Source: Humibacter ginsenosidimutans (lineage in GTDB: Bacteria > Actinomycetota > Actinomycetes > Actinomycetales > Microbacteriaceae). Taken from it: DNA of 64,000 nucleotides. A program made the translations under genes and the position numbers. The notes beneath the pieces were generated by a model that was given only the letters and a program-made list of their open reading frames with translations, ran no database searches and was not told the DNA's origin. The stretch is taken from contig NZ_CP042305.1 in the NCBI RefSeq assembly GCF_007859675.1, positions 1,798,001 to 1,862,000 on the forward strand, written 5' to 3'. Below are positions 17,556-26,195 of the stretch, in pieces (the stretch's first letter is position 1; every line of letters starts with the position of its first letter).

Positions 17556-18560
17556 TCAGCGCTCGACGACCACCTTGCCGACGGTGCGGCCCGATTCCAC
17601 GAGCCGATGCGCTTCACGGAAGGCGGCGGCATCCCACCCCCGCAGCGTGGTCTGCAGCGTGGTCGTGATGCGTCCGGCGTCGACGAGGTCGGCGACGGCA
17701 TCCAGCAGCTCGTGCTGCTTCACCATGTCGGGCGTGCGCTGCACTGGCCTGGTGAACATGAACTCCCAGTGCCAGCTGAGGCTCTTGGGCTTGAACGTGT
17801 CGAGATCGATCTGCTGCGCGTTGTCGATGGCGACCACGCCACCGAACGGCTTCAGCAGGCGCGCGAAGTCTTCGCTGCGACCGGCGCTGTGCGCGGAGAA
17901 GATCCAGTCGACGCCGTCGGGCTCCGCCGCCAGCGTGTCGCCCACCAGGTCGCCATGGTGGTTCGCCACGGCGGAGGCGCCCAGCGATCGCACCCACTGC
18001 GCGTTCTCGGGGTTGGATGCCGTCGCCACCGTGCGCACGCCGGGCAGCAGCTCGCGCACGAGCTGCAGCAGGATGGAGCCGACGCCTCCCGTGGCGCCGA
18101 CGACGAGCAGCGCGCCCTCGCTCGAGGCGTCCAGGCGCAGCTTGTCGAACAGCGACTCCCACGCCGTGATGGTCGTCAGCGGCAACGCGGCGGCCTCGGC
18201 GAAGCCGAGCGAGGAGGGCTTGCGGCCCACGATGCGCTCGTCGACGAGCTGCAGGTCGGCATCCGACCCCTGCCGGTCGAGCTGACCGGCCCACCAGACT
18301 TCGTCGCCGGGCCGGAACAGCGTGACCGCGGAGCCGATGGCACGCACCACGCCGGCACCGTCGAACCCGAGCACGCGCGGCGCAGCGAGCGCGGGGCTCG
18401 ACGCACGCTGCTTGACGTCGACGGGATTCACGGATGCCGCGCGCACCTCGATCAGCAGATCGTGCGGCGCAGGCACGGGGTCGGGCAGTTCCACATCGAC
18501 GAGGCTGCGCTCGTCGTCGACGGGCAGTCCCTCTGTCAGTGCGATCGCGTGCATCGGCAT
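17556..18560 (-). CDS. Zinc-type alcohol dehydrogenase-like / quinone oxidoreductase (MDR superfamily)
   Basis: The product is a 334-residue NAD(P)H-dependent medium-chain reductase. It shows the GroES-like domain with VRAASVNPVDVKQR and LGFDGAGVV, and the Rossmann domain with VVGATGGVGSILLQL. The catalytic zinc ligands of true alcohol dehydrogenases (Cys early, GHE) are absent, as in quinone reductases of the zinc-binding alcohol dehydrogenase-like family. The likely reaction is NADPH-dependent reduction of a quinone or enone. It is monocistronic on the minus strand, 73 bp from the efflux gene start, and 39 bp separate its start from the galM stop. Confidence 0.87.
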   Translation of the reverse strand: MPMHAIALTEGLPVDDERSLVDVELPDPVPAPHDLLIEVRAASVNPVDVKQRASSPALAAPRVLGFDGAGVVRAIGSAVTLFRPGDEVWWAGQLDRQGSDADLQLVDERIVGRKPSSLGFAEAAALPLTTITAWESLFDKLRLDASSEGALLVVGATGGVGSILLQLVRELLPGVRTVATASNPENAQWVRSLGASAVANHHGDLVGDTLAAEPDGVDWIFSAHSAGRSEDFARLLKPFGGVVAIDNAQQIDLDTFKPKSLSWHWEFMFTRPVQRTPDMVKQHELLDAVADLVDAGRITTTLQTTLRGWDAAAFREAHRLVESGRTVGKVVVER

Positions 18561-18599
18561 CCCTTCTGCGTCAGCTCTCGTGCATCGGGCTTCTCGGCG

Positions 18600-19541
18600 T
18601 CAGACCAGGCGCGGCTCGATGCCCCACGCGGTCTTCATGGTCTCCCCCGTCGCCAGCCACGACAGGCCTTGCGATGAGTTGAGCGCGTCGGCCGGCGCCG
18701 TCATCGGCTCGATCGCCACGGCGACCTCGCCGGCAGGCAACGTCGCGAACGATCGGTGGGTGAACGCCTGCACGTAGCCGTATGACGTGTCGGCCCAGAG
18801 CACAACGGAGCGTCCGTCGGGCGCCGTCAACGAGTGCTCGGCGCGACCGCCGCGATGCATCACACCGCCGAAGCCGTCGTCGAGCTGCAGGTCGCCCACC
18901 CTGCGACCGTTGCGCAGGTCGAACTCCGTGCCGTGCACGGGATGCTCGCCCACCACGTTCATGCGCTCGTCCACCTCGAAGTGCGTGGTCGCCTCGAGCT
19001 GCAGCACGAGGTCTTCTGTGGGCACGCCGCCGATCTTGAGGTAGGGATGCGCGCCGATCGCGACCGGGGCATCCTTGGCTCCCGCGTTGGTCACCGTGTG
19101 CTCCACCATGAGCCCGTCAGCGGTGAGGGTGTACCGCACGCTCGTGTCGAGCAGAAACGGATATCCCGGCTGCGGATAGACGGTGGCCGACAGCGTCACC
19201 GAGTTCTTCGTGCGCATCACGAGAAGGTAGGGCGTGTAGCGCAGCAGACCGTGGATAGCGTTGCCGCGCGCCGGCTCCGTGACCGCCAGCTTCTGCTCGC
19301 TCACCGACCCCGACTCGTCGCGCCACCACCAGGTGGCGTTCGCCACCCGGTTCGGCCAGGGCACGAGCACGATGCCGCACCCGGAGGGCGTGGCCAGCGA
19401 TTCGTCGTAGGGCTCCGTGACGTCGATGCCGCCGACCGAGTACGAGCGGATGCCCGCGGCCAGCTGCGTGATCGTCACGCGCGCCTGACCCGCCGGGGTG
19501 TCGCAGGCGAGCTCGTACTGGTCTCCCGTTGGTGCGCGCAT
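18600..19541 (-). CDS. galM: Aldose 1-epimerase family protein
   Basis: The 313-residue enzyme interconverts alpha and beta anomers of hexoses such as glucose or galactose. Visible active-site elements are the VPWPNRVANATW segment (substrate-binding Arg), AIHGLL (His), GAHPYLKIG (catalytic His) and AVAIEPMTAPADA near the C-terminus (catalytic Glu). The length fits the actinobacterial GalM group. No signal peptide is present, so it acts in the cytoplasm. It lies 3.3 kb from the galT-galK operon and could serve the same pathway, but it has its own transcription unit. Confidence 0.88.
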   Translation of the reverse strand: MRAPTGDQYELACDTPAGQARVTITQLAAGIRSYSVGGIDVTEPYDESLATPSGCGIVLVPWPNRVANATWWWRDESGSVSEQKLAVTEPARGNAIHGLLRYTPYLLVMRTKNSVTLSATVYPQPGYPFLLDTSVRYTLTADGLMVEHTVTNAGAKDAPVAIGAHPYLKIGGVPTEDLVLQLEATTHFEVDERMNVVGEHPVHGTEFDLRNGRRVGDLQLDDGFGGVMHRGGRAEHSLTAPDGRSVVLWADTSYGYVQAFTHRSFATLPAGEVAVAIEPMTAPADALNSSQGLSWLATGETMKTAWGIEPRLV

Positions 19542-19656
19542 GGCACCAGCCTAGGGTGCCTGGAACGCGCCGATCGTGCGCCCGACCCGACCCGGCAGGT
19601 GGCGGTCGTGGGCTCCGATCCGAGGGCCGCGGCTGTGCCGGTGGGAGACTGTCGCC

Positions 19657-20616
19657 ATGACCATGGGGCGTCCCGTGCGGTGCGCAGCGCTCGTCATCGC
19701 GGTCGCGGCGCTCACGGTGCTGGACGGCTGCACCGCCGCGTCGCCGTACCCGGGTGCGTCCGGTCGACCGCACGCCACCTCGGGTCCCGACGTCTCCCGA
19801 CTCGTCGACATCGGCGACGGGCGAATGCTGTATCTCGAGTGCCGGGGATCGGCGGCGCGCGCCGGCACCCCAACGGTCGTGCTGCTGTCGGGCACCGGCG
19901 GCGCCGCGGACGAGTGGATGAGCGTGGCCGACGACGCGAGCCCTCAGACGCCCGCGACATCCAGCCCGCTGTCCGTGTTCGACACGCTCGCCCGCACCGA
20001 GCACGTGTGCGCCTACGATCGCCCGGGGACGATCTCGTCGGCCGGCGCACCGTCACCCTCAACCATCGTGCACCAGCCGACGACGGCGCAGGACGGCGTC
20101 GATGACCTGCATGCGCTGTTGGCCGCTGCGCACCAGCCCGGGCCTTACGTCGTGGTCGGCGCGTCGTGGGGCGGACTGATCGCCCAGCTGTACGCGCGCG
20201 AGCACCCGGAGCAGACGAGGGGCATCGTGCTCGTCGACTCCGCGTCGGCGTACCTGAAGCAAACGCTCACACCGACCCAGTGGTCGAGGTGGATGTCTGT
20301 CATTGCGAACGCGCACACGAACCCCGACCTCGAGTCACCCGACTACGACAGCAGCCTGACCGAGCTCGCCGCCGCTCCCGTCCTGCCGCGCATCCCAGCG
20401 ACCGTGCTCTCCTCCGACCAGGAGTGGGACCTCGGTGTGACGCCCGGCCGGTCGACGTGGCCCGCGTGGCTCGCGGCCCAGGATCGACTCGAGCGCTCGC
20501 TCGGCGCGACGCACATCGGCAAGACCGACAGCGGACACGGCATCGCGGTCGAACGACCGGCCCTCGTCGCGCGGGCGATCGAGGCGATCGTGCGGAAGAC
20601 GCTGACCACGCGGTGA
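19657..20616 (+). CDS. Alpha/beta hydrolase, predicted lipoprotein
   Basis: The product is a 319-residue exported hydrolase. A hydrophobic leader ends in the lipobox LDGC, so it is probably anchored outside the membrane. The nucleophile elbow is GASWGG, the oxyanion region is LLSGTGG, and the catalytic histidine is in DSGHGIAVE. The ATG at 19657 is chosen because GGGAGA lies about 9 bp upstream and it gives a standard signal peptide; an in-frame upstream start at 19576 adds an unlikely Arg-rich leader. The substrate is unknown. It is divergent from galM. Confidence 0.85.
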   Translation: MTMGRPVRCAALVIAVAALTVLDGCTAASPYPGASGRPHATSGPDVSRLVDIGDGRMLYLECRGSAARAGTPTVVLLSGTGGAADEWMSVADDASPQTPATSSPLSVFDTLARTEHVCAYDRPGTISSAGAPSPSTIVHQPTTAQDGVDDLHALLAAAHQPGPYVVVGASWGGLIAQLYAREHPEQTRGIVLVDSASAYLKQTLTPTQWSRWMSVIANAHTNPDLESPDYDSSLTELAAAPVLPRIPATVLSSDQEWDLGVTPGRSTWPAWLAAQDRLERSLGATHIGKTDSGHGIAVERPALVARAIEAIVRKTLTTR

Positions 20617-20906
20617 TACACGAGAGTTCGCGGCGGCAACGAGGTCTTCGCACCAAGGTCAACTCTGGTGCTGGAGCGGCGCTTCTTCCGCCGTGTGTGG
20701 GCCAAGTGGGGTCCCGGCGGCGTAGACCAAGCAATCATCACGAGTTGGTTCGGCATCGCTCGGATCATCCGGAGCCTGAACGCGGCGGGCTATAGCGTCC
20801 GCTGGCTCACTCTTTGGATTCCAAACAGTCGTCAACCACATCACTTGTGGATCGGTCGGCGTGCGTCCTCACGATGTCCGACCGCCTGCGAGCTAACGTG
20901 CCCGAT
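20617..20906 (+). other. 290-bp region without a supported gene
   Basis: The sequence is visibly less GC-rich than its surroundings. Short open frames on both strands (for example 20668-20919 plus) have no recognisable motif or ribosome site. It may be the upstream flank of an acquired segment carrying the following GNAT gene. Confidence 0.3.
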
Positions 20907-21380
20907 ATGGAACGGATAGTCATTCGAAAGGCCAGAGCTGAGGAGCATGAAGTGATCTCGGCCCTGGCGCTGCGTTCAAAGGGACATTGGGGCTACTCGG
21001 CGGATTTCCTGGAGGCGTGCCGAGCCGAGCTGACCTATGACGCCGAAGAGTGCGAGTCCGGCCGCATGTGGGTTGCCGAATTCGAAGGCGCTGACATAGT
21101 CGGCTTCACTCTGATAACAGGCGCGCCACCCACCGGCGAGCTGGCTGCCCTCTTCGTCGACCCGCTTGCAATCGGCACCGGGTGCGGCAAGATGCTGCTC
21201 CAGCATGCTCTGAGCCAGGCAACCTCACGCGGATATGCGCGACTGACGCTTGACGCCGATCCGGGTGCGGAACCGTTCTACCTGCACTTTGGCGCAACCA
21301 GAACCGGATCGAGCCCCAGCGCATCAATCCCAGGGCGGCTGCTTCCTCAACTGACCTTCTCGCTGCCCTCACCCAGCTGA
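20907..21380 (+). CDS. GNAT family N-acetyltransferase
   Basis: The product is a 157-residue single-domain acetyltransferase. It begins IVIRKARAEEHEVISAL, has the strand GADIVGFTLI, and the acetyl-CoA loop LFVDPLAIGTGCGKMLL (G-x-G-x-G/A type) followed by GYARLTLDADPGAEPFYLHFGA. The acceptor is unknown. In-frame ATGs also exist at 20814 and 20874; 20907 is chosen because GNAT domains start at this point, though no Shine-Dalgarno is clear. Base composition and codon use (more A/T third positions) differ from neighbours, which suggests recent transfer. Confidence 0.75.
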   Translation: MERIVIRKARAEEHEVISALALRSKGHWGYSADFLEACRAELTYDAEECESGRMWVAEFEGADIVGFTLITGAPPTGELAALFVDPLAIGTGCGKMLLQHALSQATSRGYARLTLDADPGAEPFYLHFGATRTGSSPSASIPGRLLPQLTFSLPSPS

Positions 21381-21940
21381 ACCGCAAACACAGCCCGATG
21401 GACGATCTGCTTGTACAACGCGTCTCGCCGCCCCTGTCTCTTCGTCCTGGTTGCCTCGTCAACATACGATCGTGACTGGATGAGCAGACGTTTGCATCGA
21501 CAGCGGAGCCGCATCGTGGGGTGCGCGGTCCCTCTGCTCGTGCTCGGCGTCGACCTGCTGAAGTCTCTTGATCCGTACCACGTCATGACCGGGCATCTGA
21601 CCGGCCGACAGCGCGATTCAGCAACCCGAGTCAGGTGCGGGCTGGCACTGATGTGGACCTCGTCCTCGAGTCCGCCCAGGGAACGGCACTGGGAAATCCA
21701 GGCATGGTCGCTTAGCGCTACGGCAAGCCCGACACCGACCGGATAGAGATGCTTCCCAGCCCTGACGTCTCGCACCCTAACGTCGTGTACGGTGACGGAT
21801 CCGGCTGCGGGCGAGTAACGCTCGTCTGGTGGGTGATCGCTTGCGGATATGGCCGGTGAAGGCTCAGTGTGAGGTCACCATCAATGCTGCGGCGGTGAGG
21901 ATCAGTAGGCCGGCGACGGCGCCGGCGAGCGACGCACCCC
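21381..21940 (+). other. 560-bp region without an intact gene, possible remnants
   Basis: No frame gives a convincing protein; open frames at 21411-21746 (plus) and 21347-21775 (minus) lack known motifs. On the minus strand, a short stretch ending at a stop at 21864-21866 reads GASLAGAVAGLLILTAAALM, which looks like the last membrane helix of a lost membrane protein. The segment has lower GC than the flanks. Together with the GNAT gene it looks like a degraded or inserted patch. Confidence 0.4.
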
Positions 21941-22759
21941 CTACGCGTCGACCGTGACGACCCTGTCGTGCGTGCGGCGCAGCTCTCGCAGCGCCGCCGT
22001 GTCGGCGGAGGCGCCGAGGAACACCGTCTCGAACTCCAGCAGATCGCCGATGCGACCGAGGTGCACCTGCCCAGCCTTCGATCCGTCGGCCACCACCACA
22101 GCACGCGTTGAGGCGAGCACCATCTCGCGCTTCAGCTCGGCCTCGGGCAGGTTGATGTTCGTGATGCCGGCGCGGGCGTCCACGCCGTTGCAGCCGATGA
22201 AGGCGAGGTCGGCGTGCACGTGGGTGAACATCGCGGCGGCCAGCGGCGCGACGAGTGAGTGCTGCAGGGGACGCAGGGTTCCGCCCGTGACGAGCACCTG
22301 GAACCGCGGAATGGCGTTCTCCAGCTCGAAGGCCGTGGTCAGGCCGTTCGTGATCACCGTGACGTCGTGCAGCTCATCGCGGCGCACGAGCTCGCGCGCC
22401 ACGGCCAGGCACGTGCTGCCCACGTCGACGATGACGCTCATGCCCGGCTCGACGAGGGCGGCCGCCGCTCGCGCGATCGCCCATTTCTCCTCGGCCGAGC
22501 TCTCCAGCGCTTCTTCGAACGAAAGCTCGTGCGTCGCTCCCGTCACTCTCGGCATCGCTCCGCCGTGCACACGACGGATGCCCTGGGTGCCCTCGAGCAC
22601 GGTGAGGTCGCCGCGCACGGTGACATCGGAGACACCGAACGTCTCGCTCAGCTCGCCGACGCGCACGAATCCGCGCTCGCCGATGAGGCTGAGCATGCGC
22701 TGCCGCCTGATGGTCGCGGGAGCGCCGGCGTCGGGAACGGAGTCGGGCGCGTCAGGCAC
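21941..22759 (-). CDS. DeoR/GlpR family transcriptional regulator
   Basis: The product is a 272-residue sugar-phosphate-responsive repressor. An N-terminal winged helix-turn-helix (about residues 16-70) has RRQRMLSLIGERGFVRVGELSETFGVSDVTVRGDL split over two helices. The C-terminal DeoR sensor domain includes VDVGSTCLAVAREL, VITNGL and FIGCNGVD. The start is GTG at 22759. It is divergent from galT-galK, separated by 57 bp that hold T-rich direct repeats, so it most likely represses the Leloir genes and itself. The effector is probably a phosphorylated sugar, inferred from family behaviour. Confidence 0.9.
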   Translation of the reverse strand: MPDAPDSVPDAGAPATIRRQRMLSLIGERGFVRVGELSETFGVSDVTVRGDLTVLEGTQGIRRVHGGAMPRVTGATHELSFEEALESSAEEKWAIARAAAALVEPGMSVIVDVGSTCLAVARELVRRDELHDVTVITNGLTTAFELENAIPRFQVLVTGGTLRPLQHSLVAPLAAAMFTHVHADLAFIGCNGVDARAGITNINLPEAELKREMVLASTRAVVVADGSKAGQVHLGRIGDLLEFETVFLGASADTAALRELRRTHDRVVTVDA

Positions 22760-22767
22760 AGGCTCAA

Positions 22768-22803
22768 CTTACGTTTTCTTTTGTTTTGTTGTCAATCCGT
22801 AAG
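22768..22803. promoter_or_regulatory. Candidate DeoR operator between deoR-type gene and galT
   Basis: The 57-bp divergent spacer contains the direct repeat GTTTTC (22773-22778) and GTTTTG (22783-22788) with a 10-bp period, flanked by the inverted pair CTTACG (22768-22773) and CGTAAG (22798-22803). T-rich 10-bp repeats are typical of DeoR-family sites. A similar repeat lies upstream of the other DeoR-controlled cluster at 33914-33929. Confidence 0.55.
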
Positions 22804-22816
22804 CTAGAGTCACTGC

Positions 22817-23938
22817 GTGGGCACCATCACGAAACGCGAACACCGCCTCGCCGACGGCCGCGAACTCTTCTATTTCGACGATGCGGACACCACGCTGTCG
22901 CCGGAGCGCGCACCCGACCTGCGCACGCTCACTCCCCGCCCGGAGACCGCCACCATGCGGCAGGACCCGCTCACCGGCGAGTGGATCTCGATCGCCACGG
23001 CGCGACAGAACCGCGTCGTGCTCCCGCCCACCGAGCTCGACCCGCTCGCCCCCCAGTCGCCTGGCAACCCGTCGGAGATCCCGAGCGACTACGACGTGGC
23101 CGTGTTCGAGAACCGGTCGCCGTCGTTCGGCCCGCTGCTGACCGACGAGGATGCCCCGCACAGCCTCGCCGACCTGTCCGAGATCGGCATCGGTCGTGTG
23201 CGCACCTCCATCGGCCGGTGCGAGGTCGTCTGCTTCAGCCCCGAGCACACCGGCGCGTTCGGCAGCATCTCGGCGTCTCGTGCCCGCACGGTGATCGAGG
23301 CGTGGGCTGACCGCACGGCGGCGCTGTCGGCGATCGACGGCATCCAGCAGGTCTTCCCCTTCGAGAACCGCGGCGAGGCGATCGGGGTGACGCTGGGGCA
23401 TCCGCACGGGCAGATCTACGCCTACCCCTACATCACGCCGCGCACACAGCGGCTGCTCGCCTCGGTCGAGGCCTACGGGTCGAGACTGTTCGGCGACATC
23501 CTCGACTTCGAGCGGGCGGGCGAGAGGATGCTCATCGCAGGCACCCGCTGGAGCGCCTACGTGCCCTTCGCGGCGAGGTGGCCCCTCGAGGTGCACCTGA
23601 TGCCGCACAGGCAGGTCCCCGACTTCGCGCACACCACCGACGACGAGCGCGCGGAGCTCGCGACCCTGTACCTGCGGCTGCTGCGCGGCGTCGACGCCCT
23701 CTACGACACGCCCACCCCCTACATCGCGGCATGGCATCAGGCTCCGGTGAACCTGCATCGCGACGACGTTCGGCTGCACCTGCAGCTCACCTCGCCGAGG
23801 CGTGCGGCCGACAAGCTCAAGTTCCTCGCCGGCAGCGAGGCCGCCATGGGAGCATGGGTCGGCGACATCCCGCCGGAGACCCAGGCTGCAGCCCTGCGCG
23901 AGGCGATCGCACGAGCCGACGAGGAGAATCCCGTATGA
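22817..23938 (+). CDS. galT: Galactose-1-phosphate uridylyltransferase
   Basis: This Leloir-pathway enzyme exchanges UMP between UDP-glucose and galactose-1-phosphate. The 373-residue protein has the nucleophilic histidine motif GHPHGQIY (about H195-P-H197), the N-terminal RQDPLTGEWISIATARQNR region and the FENRSPSF strand. The start is GTG at 22817; no strong Shine-Dalgarno site is seen, so a short or leaderless transcript is possible. It is translationally coupled to galK by an ATGA overlap and is divergent from a DeoR-type regulator. Confidence 0.95.
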   Translation: MGTITKREHRLADGRELFYFDDADTTLSPERAPDLRTLTPRPETATMRQDPLTGEWISIATARQNRVVLPPTELDPLAPQSPGNPSEIPSDYDVAVFENRSPSFGPLLTDEDAPHSLADLSEIGIGRVRTSIGRCEVVCFSPEHTGAFGSISASRARTVIEAWADRTAALSAIDGIQQVFPFENRGEAIGVTLGHPHGQIYAYPYITPRTQRLLASVEAYGSRLFGDILDFERAGERMLIAGTRWSAYVPFAARWPLEVHLMPHRQVPDFAHTTDDERAELATLYLRLLRGVDALYDTPTPYIAAWHQAPVNLHRDDVRLHLQLTSPRRAADKLKFLAGSEAAMGAWVGDIPPETQAAALREAIARADEENPV

Positions 23939-25095
23939 CCGACCGCTCCGCCGCACTGCGCGCCCGCTTCACGGAACTGTTCGGACACGCACCGCAGGGC
24001 GTCTGGTCGGCACCGGGCCGCGTGAATCTGATCGGCGAGCACACCGACTACAACGACGGCTTCGTGTTCCCGTTCGCGATCGACCGCCGCACCGTCGGCG
24101 CGCTGGCGCTGCGCGAGGATCGACGCATCCGCCTGGCGTCGTCGTTCACCGACCACATCGTCGAGACATCGATCGCCGACCTCGGGCCGGGCGCCGAGCA
24201 CGGCTGGCAGAACTATCCGCTCGGCGTCGCCTGGGCGCTCGGCCTGCTGGGAGCCGACCTCGACGCGGTTCCCGGTTTCGACCTCTTTCTCGACTCCGAT
24301 GTTCCGGTCGGCGCGGGACTCTCCTCGTCGGCCGCCATCGAGTCCGCGGTCGCGGTCGCCCTGAATGACGTGTGGCGGCTCGACCTCGACCGCAAGACAC
24401 TCGTGAAGGCCGGGCACCTCGCCGAGAACGAGGTGGTCGGCGCCCCGACGGGCATCCTCGACCAGTCCGCGTCGCTGCTCGGCCAGGCCGACGCCGGCAT
24501 CTTCATCGACTGCCGAAGCCTCGAGACCGACGTGATCCCGCTCGGGTTCGACGAGGCCGGGCTCGAGGTGCTGGTGATGGACACGAAGGTGCATCACGAG
24601 CATGCGACGGGCGGGTACGCGGCGAGGCGGGCATCCTGCGAGGCCGGCGCCAAAGCGCTCGGCGTCGAGTCGCTGCGCGAGGTGTCGGTGGCAGACCTGC
24701 CGAAGGCGCGCGACGTGCTCGACGGCGAGACGTTCCGCCGTGTGCGGCACGTGGTCACCGAGAACCAGCGTGTGCTCGACACCGTGCGCACGCTGCGCGA
24801 GCAGGGCCCGCGCGCCATCGGCGACCTGATGGATGCCTCGCACCGCTCCCTGCGCGACGACTTCGAGGTCTCCGTGCCGCAGCTCGACCTCGCGGTGGAG
24901 ATCTCGCAGAACTACGGCGCCATCGGGGCGCGGATGACCGGCGGCGGCTTCGGCGGTTCGGCCATCGCCCTGGTGCCGCACGAGCTCGTGTCCCAGGTGG
25001 AGGCCGCGGTCGATGCGGCGTTCGCCGAGCACGGCTACGCGCAGCCCGACCTGTTCGGTGTGGTGCCGTCGGCGGGCGCCTCCCGCGACGAGTAG
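23935..25095 (+). CDS. galK: Galactokinase
   Basis: Galactokinase phosphorylates alpha-D-galactose with ATP to galactose-1-phosphate. The 386-residue GHMP kinase has the galactokinase signature GRVNLIGEHTDYNDGFV near residue 30, the phosphate loop VGAGLSSSAAIE and the third GHMP motif RMTGGGFGGSAIAL. The ATG at 23935 overlaps the galT stop and follows GAGGAG. No galE is nearby. It completes a two-gene galTK operon. Confidence 0.96.
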   Translation: MTDRSAALRARFTELFGHAPQGVWSAPGRVNLIGEHTDYNDGFVFPFAIDRRTVGALALREDRRIRLASSFTDHIVETSIADLGPGAEHGWQNYPLGVAWALGLLGADLDAVPGFDLFLDSDVPVGAGLSSSAAIESAVAVALNDVWRLDLDRKTLVKAGHLAENEVVGAPTGILDQSASLLGQADAGIFIDCRSLETDVIPLGFDEAGLEVLVMDTKVHHEHATGGYAARRASCEAGAKALGVESLREVSVADLPKARDVLDGETFRRVRHVVTENQRVLDTVRTLREQGPRAIGDLMDASHRSLRDDFEVSVPQLDLAVEISQNYGAIGARMTGGGFGGSAIALVPHELVSQVEAAVDAAFAEHGYAQPDLFGVVPSAGASRDE

Positions 25096-25140
25096 CCCCG
25101 CACTCGCTCAGCGAACAGCATGCGCTCTAGCCTGGAGGGC

Positions 25141-25680
25141 ATGACAGCTCATCCCGATGCCCGTCTCACCGCACTCGCCGACCGCGCCTTCCCCGAGGTG
25201 GCGACCTTCGCCTGGGCTGCGCCCGGCGCTCAGCTGATCGGCGCTGTGACGCTGCACGATCAGGCGAGCGTCTGGTACAACGCGGTGCTGCGCGCCGACA
25301 ACGAGCCGATCGTCGTCGGCGAGCGATCGAACATCCAGGACAACTGCTCGTGCCACGTCGACAACGGCTTTCCGCTCACCCTCGGCAGCGGCGTCTCGGT
25401 CGGACACAACGCCGTGCTGCACGGCTGCACGATCGAAGACGACGTGCTCATCGGCATGCACGCGACGGTGATGAACGGGGCCGTGATCGGGACGGGCTCG
25501 CTCGTCGCCGCGGGAGCGCTGGTGACGGCGGGCACCGTCGTGCCGCCTCGTTCCCTGGTGGCCGGAGTGCCGGCCAAGGTGCGACGCGAGCTGAGCGACG
25601 ACGAGGTGGCGGGCATCCGTCGCAACGCCGAGGTGTACCTCGAGCATCTCGAGCTGCACCGCGGCGGCACCCAGCTCTGA
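25141..25680 (+). CDS. Gamma-carbonic anhydrase family protein (left-handed beta-helix)
   Basis: The product is a 179-residue hexapeptide-repeat protein. The three metal-ligand histidines of the gamma-CA family are visible in CSCHVDN and GHNAVLHGC. Repeats such as VWYNAVLRADNEPI and IGMHATVMNGAVIG build the left-handed beta-helix. It may be a carbonic anhydrase or a PaaY/YrdA-like homologue; activity cannot be judged. An in-frame ATG at 25120 is an alternative start; 25141 gives a conserved N-terminus, though GGAGG is only about 2 bp from it. It lies 45 bp after galK and may be read through from that operon. Confidence 0.85.
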   Translation: MTAHPDARLTALADRAFPEVATFAWAAPGAQLIGAVTLHDQASVWYNAVLRADNEPIVVGERSNIQDNCSCHVDNGFPLTLGSGVSVGHNAVLHGCTIEDDVLIGMHATVMNGAVIGTGSLVAAGALVTAGTVVPPRSLVAGVPAKVRRELSDDEVAGIRRNAEVYLEHLELHRGGTQL

Positions 25681-25712
25681 GCCGCCCTCCGGGCGAGTTC
25701 CGGTCGCAGCCG

Positions 25713-26195
25713 TTACGCCGGCTCGACCTCGACCTCGGTGCCGCCGGTCAGCTCGACGAGCTGCTGATACGTGAGCGGGAAGACCGTGTGCGGATGCCCC
25801 GCGGCGGCCCAGATCTCCGGAAACTCCCGCAGCGCCGTGTCGACCCACGTGCGCAGCGGTGCGGGGTGGCCGGTCGGCGCGACGCCGCCTATCACCTGTC
25901 CCGTCGCCGCCCGCACGGTCTCGGCGGATGCCCGTCGGAGCTTTCCGCCCAGCAGCTCGCTCAGATGGGCGGTGTCGACTCGGTGCCCGCCCGACGTCAT
26001 GACGAGCACGGGCTCGTCATCGAGCGTGAAGACGAGCGAGTTCGCGATGGCGCCGACCTCGATGCCGAGCGCGGCGGCCGCGGCCGCCGCCGTCGGCGTC
26101 GCCTCGTCGAGCCAACGCACCTCGCCGGTGATGCCGTGCGAGCGCAACTGCCGTTCGACCGCCTGCACGGCGGCGTGAGAGGTGTCGATCGTCAT
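25713..26195 (-). CDS. YbaK/EbsC family aminoacyl-tRNA deacylase
   Basis: The product is a 160-residue editing-type protein that clears misacylated tRNA, typically Cys-tRNA(Pro). The YbaK fold is recognisable from ALGIEVGAIANSLVF (with the conserved region around the tRNA 3' end pocket), VMTSGGHRVDT, the conserved GVAPTGHPAPL loop and the C-terminal PHTVFPLTYQQLVELTGG. It is the third gene of a minus-strand operon with the frameshifted permease and the cysteine hydrolase; its start overlaps the hydrolase stop by 4 bp. The precise tRNA substrate is not deducible. Confidence 0.87.
   Translation of the reverse strand: MTIDTSHAAVQAVERQLRSHGITGEVRWLDEATPTAAAAAAALGIEVGAIANSLVFTLDDEPVLVMTSGGHRVDTAHLSELLGGKLRRASAETVRAATGQVIGGVAPTGHPAPLRTWVDTALREFPEIWAAAGHPHTVFPLTYQQLVELTGGTEVEVEPA

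Noticed and set aside
21347..21775. Open frames on both strands in 21347-21775
   Set aside because: Neither translation shows a known motif, signal or ribosome site, and they overlap each other; treated as non-coding.
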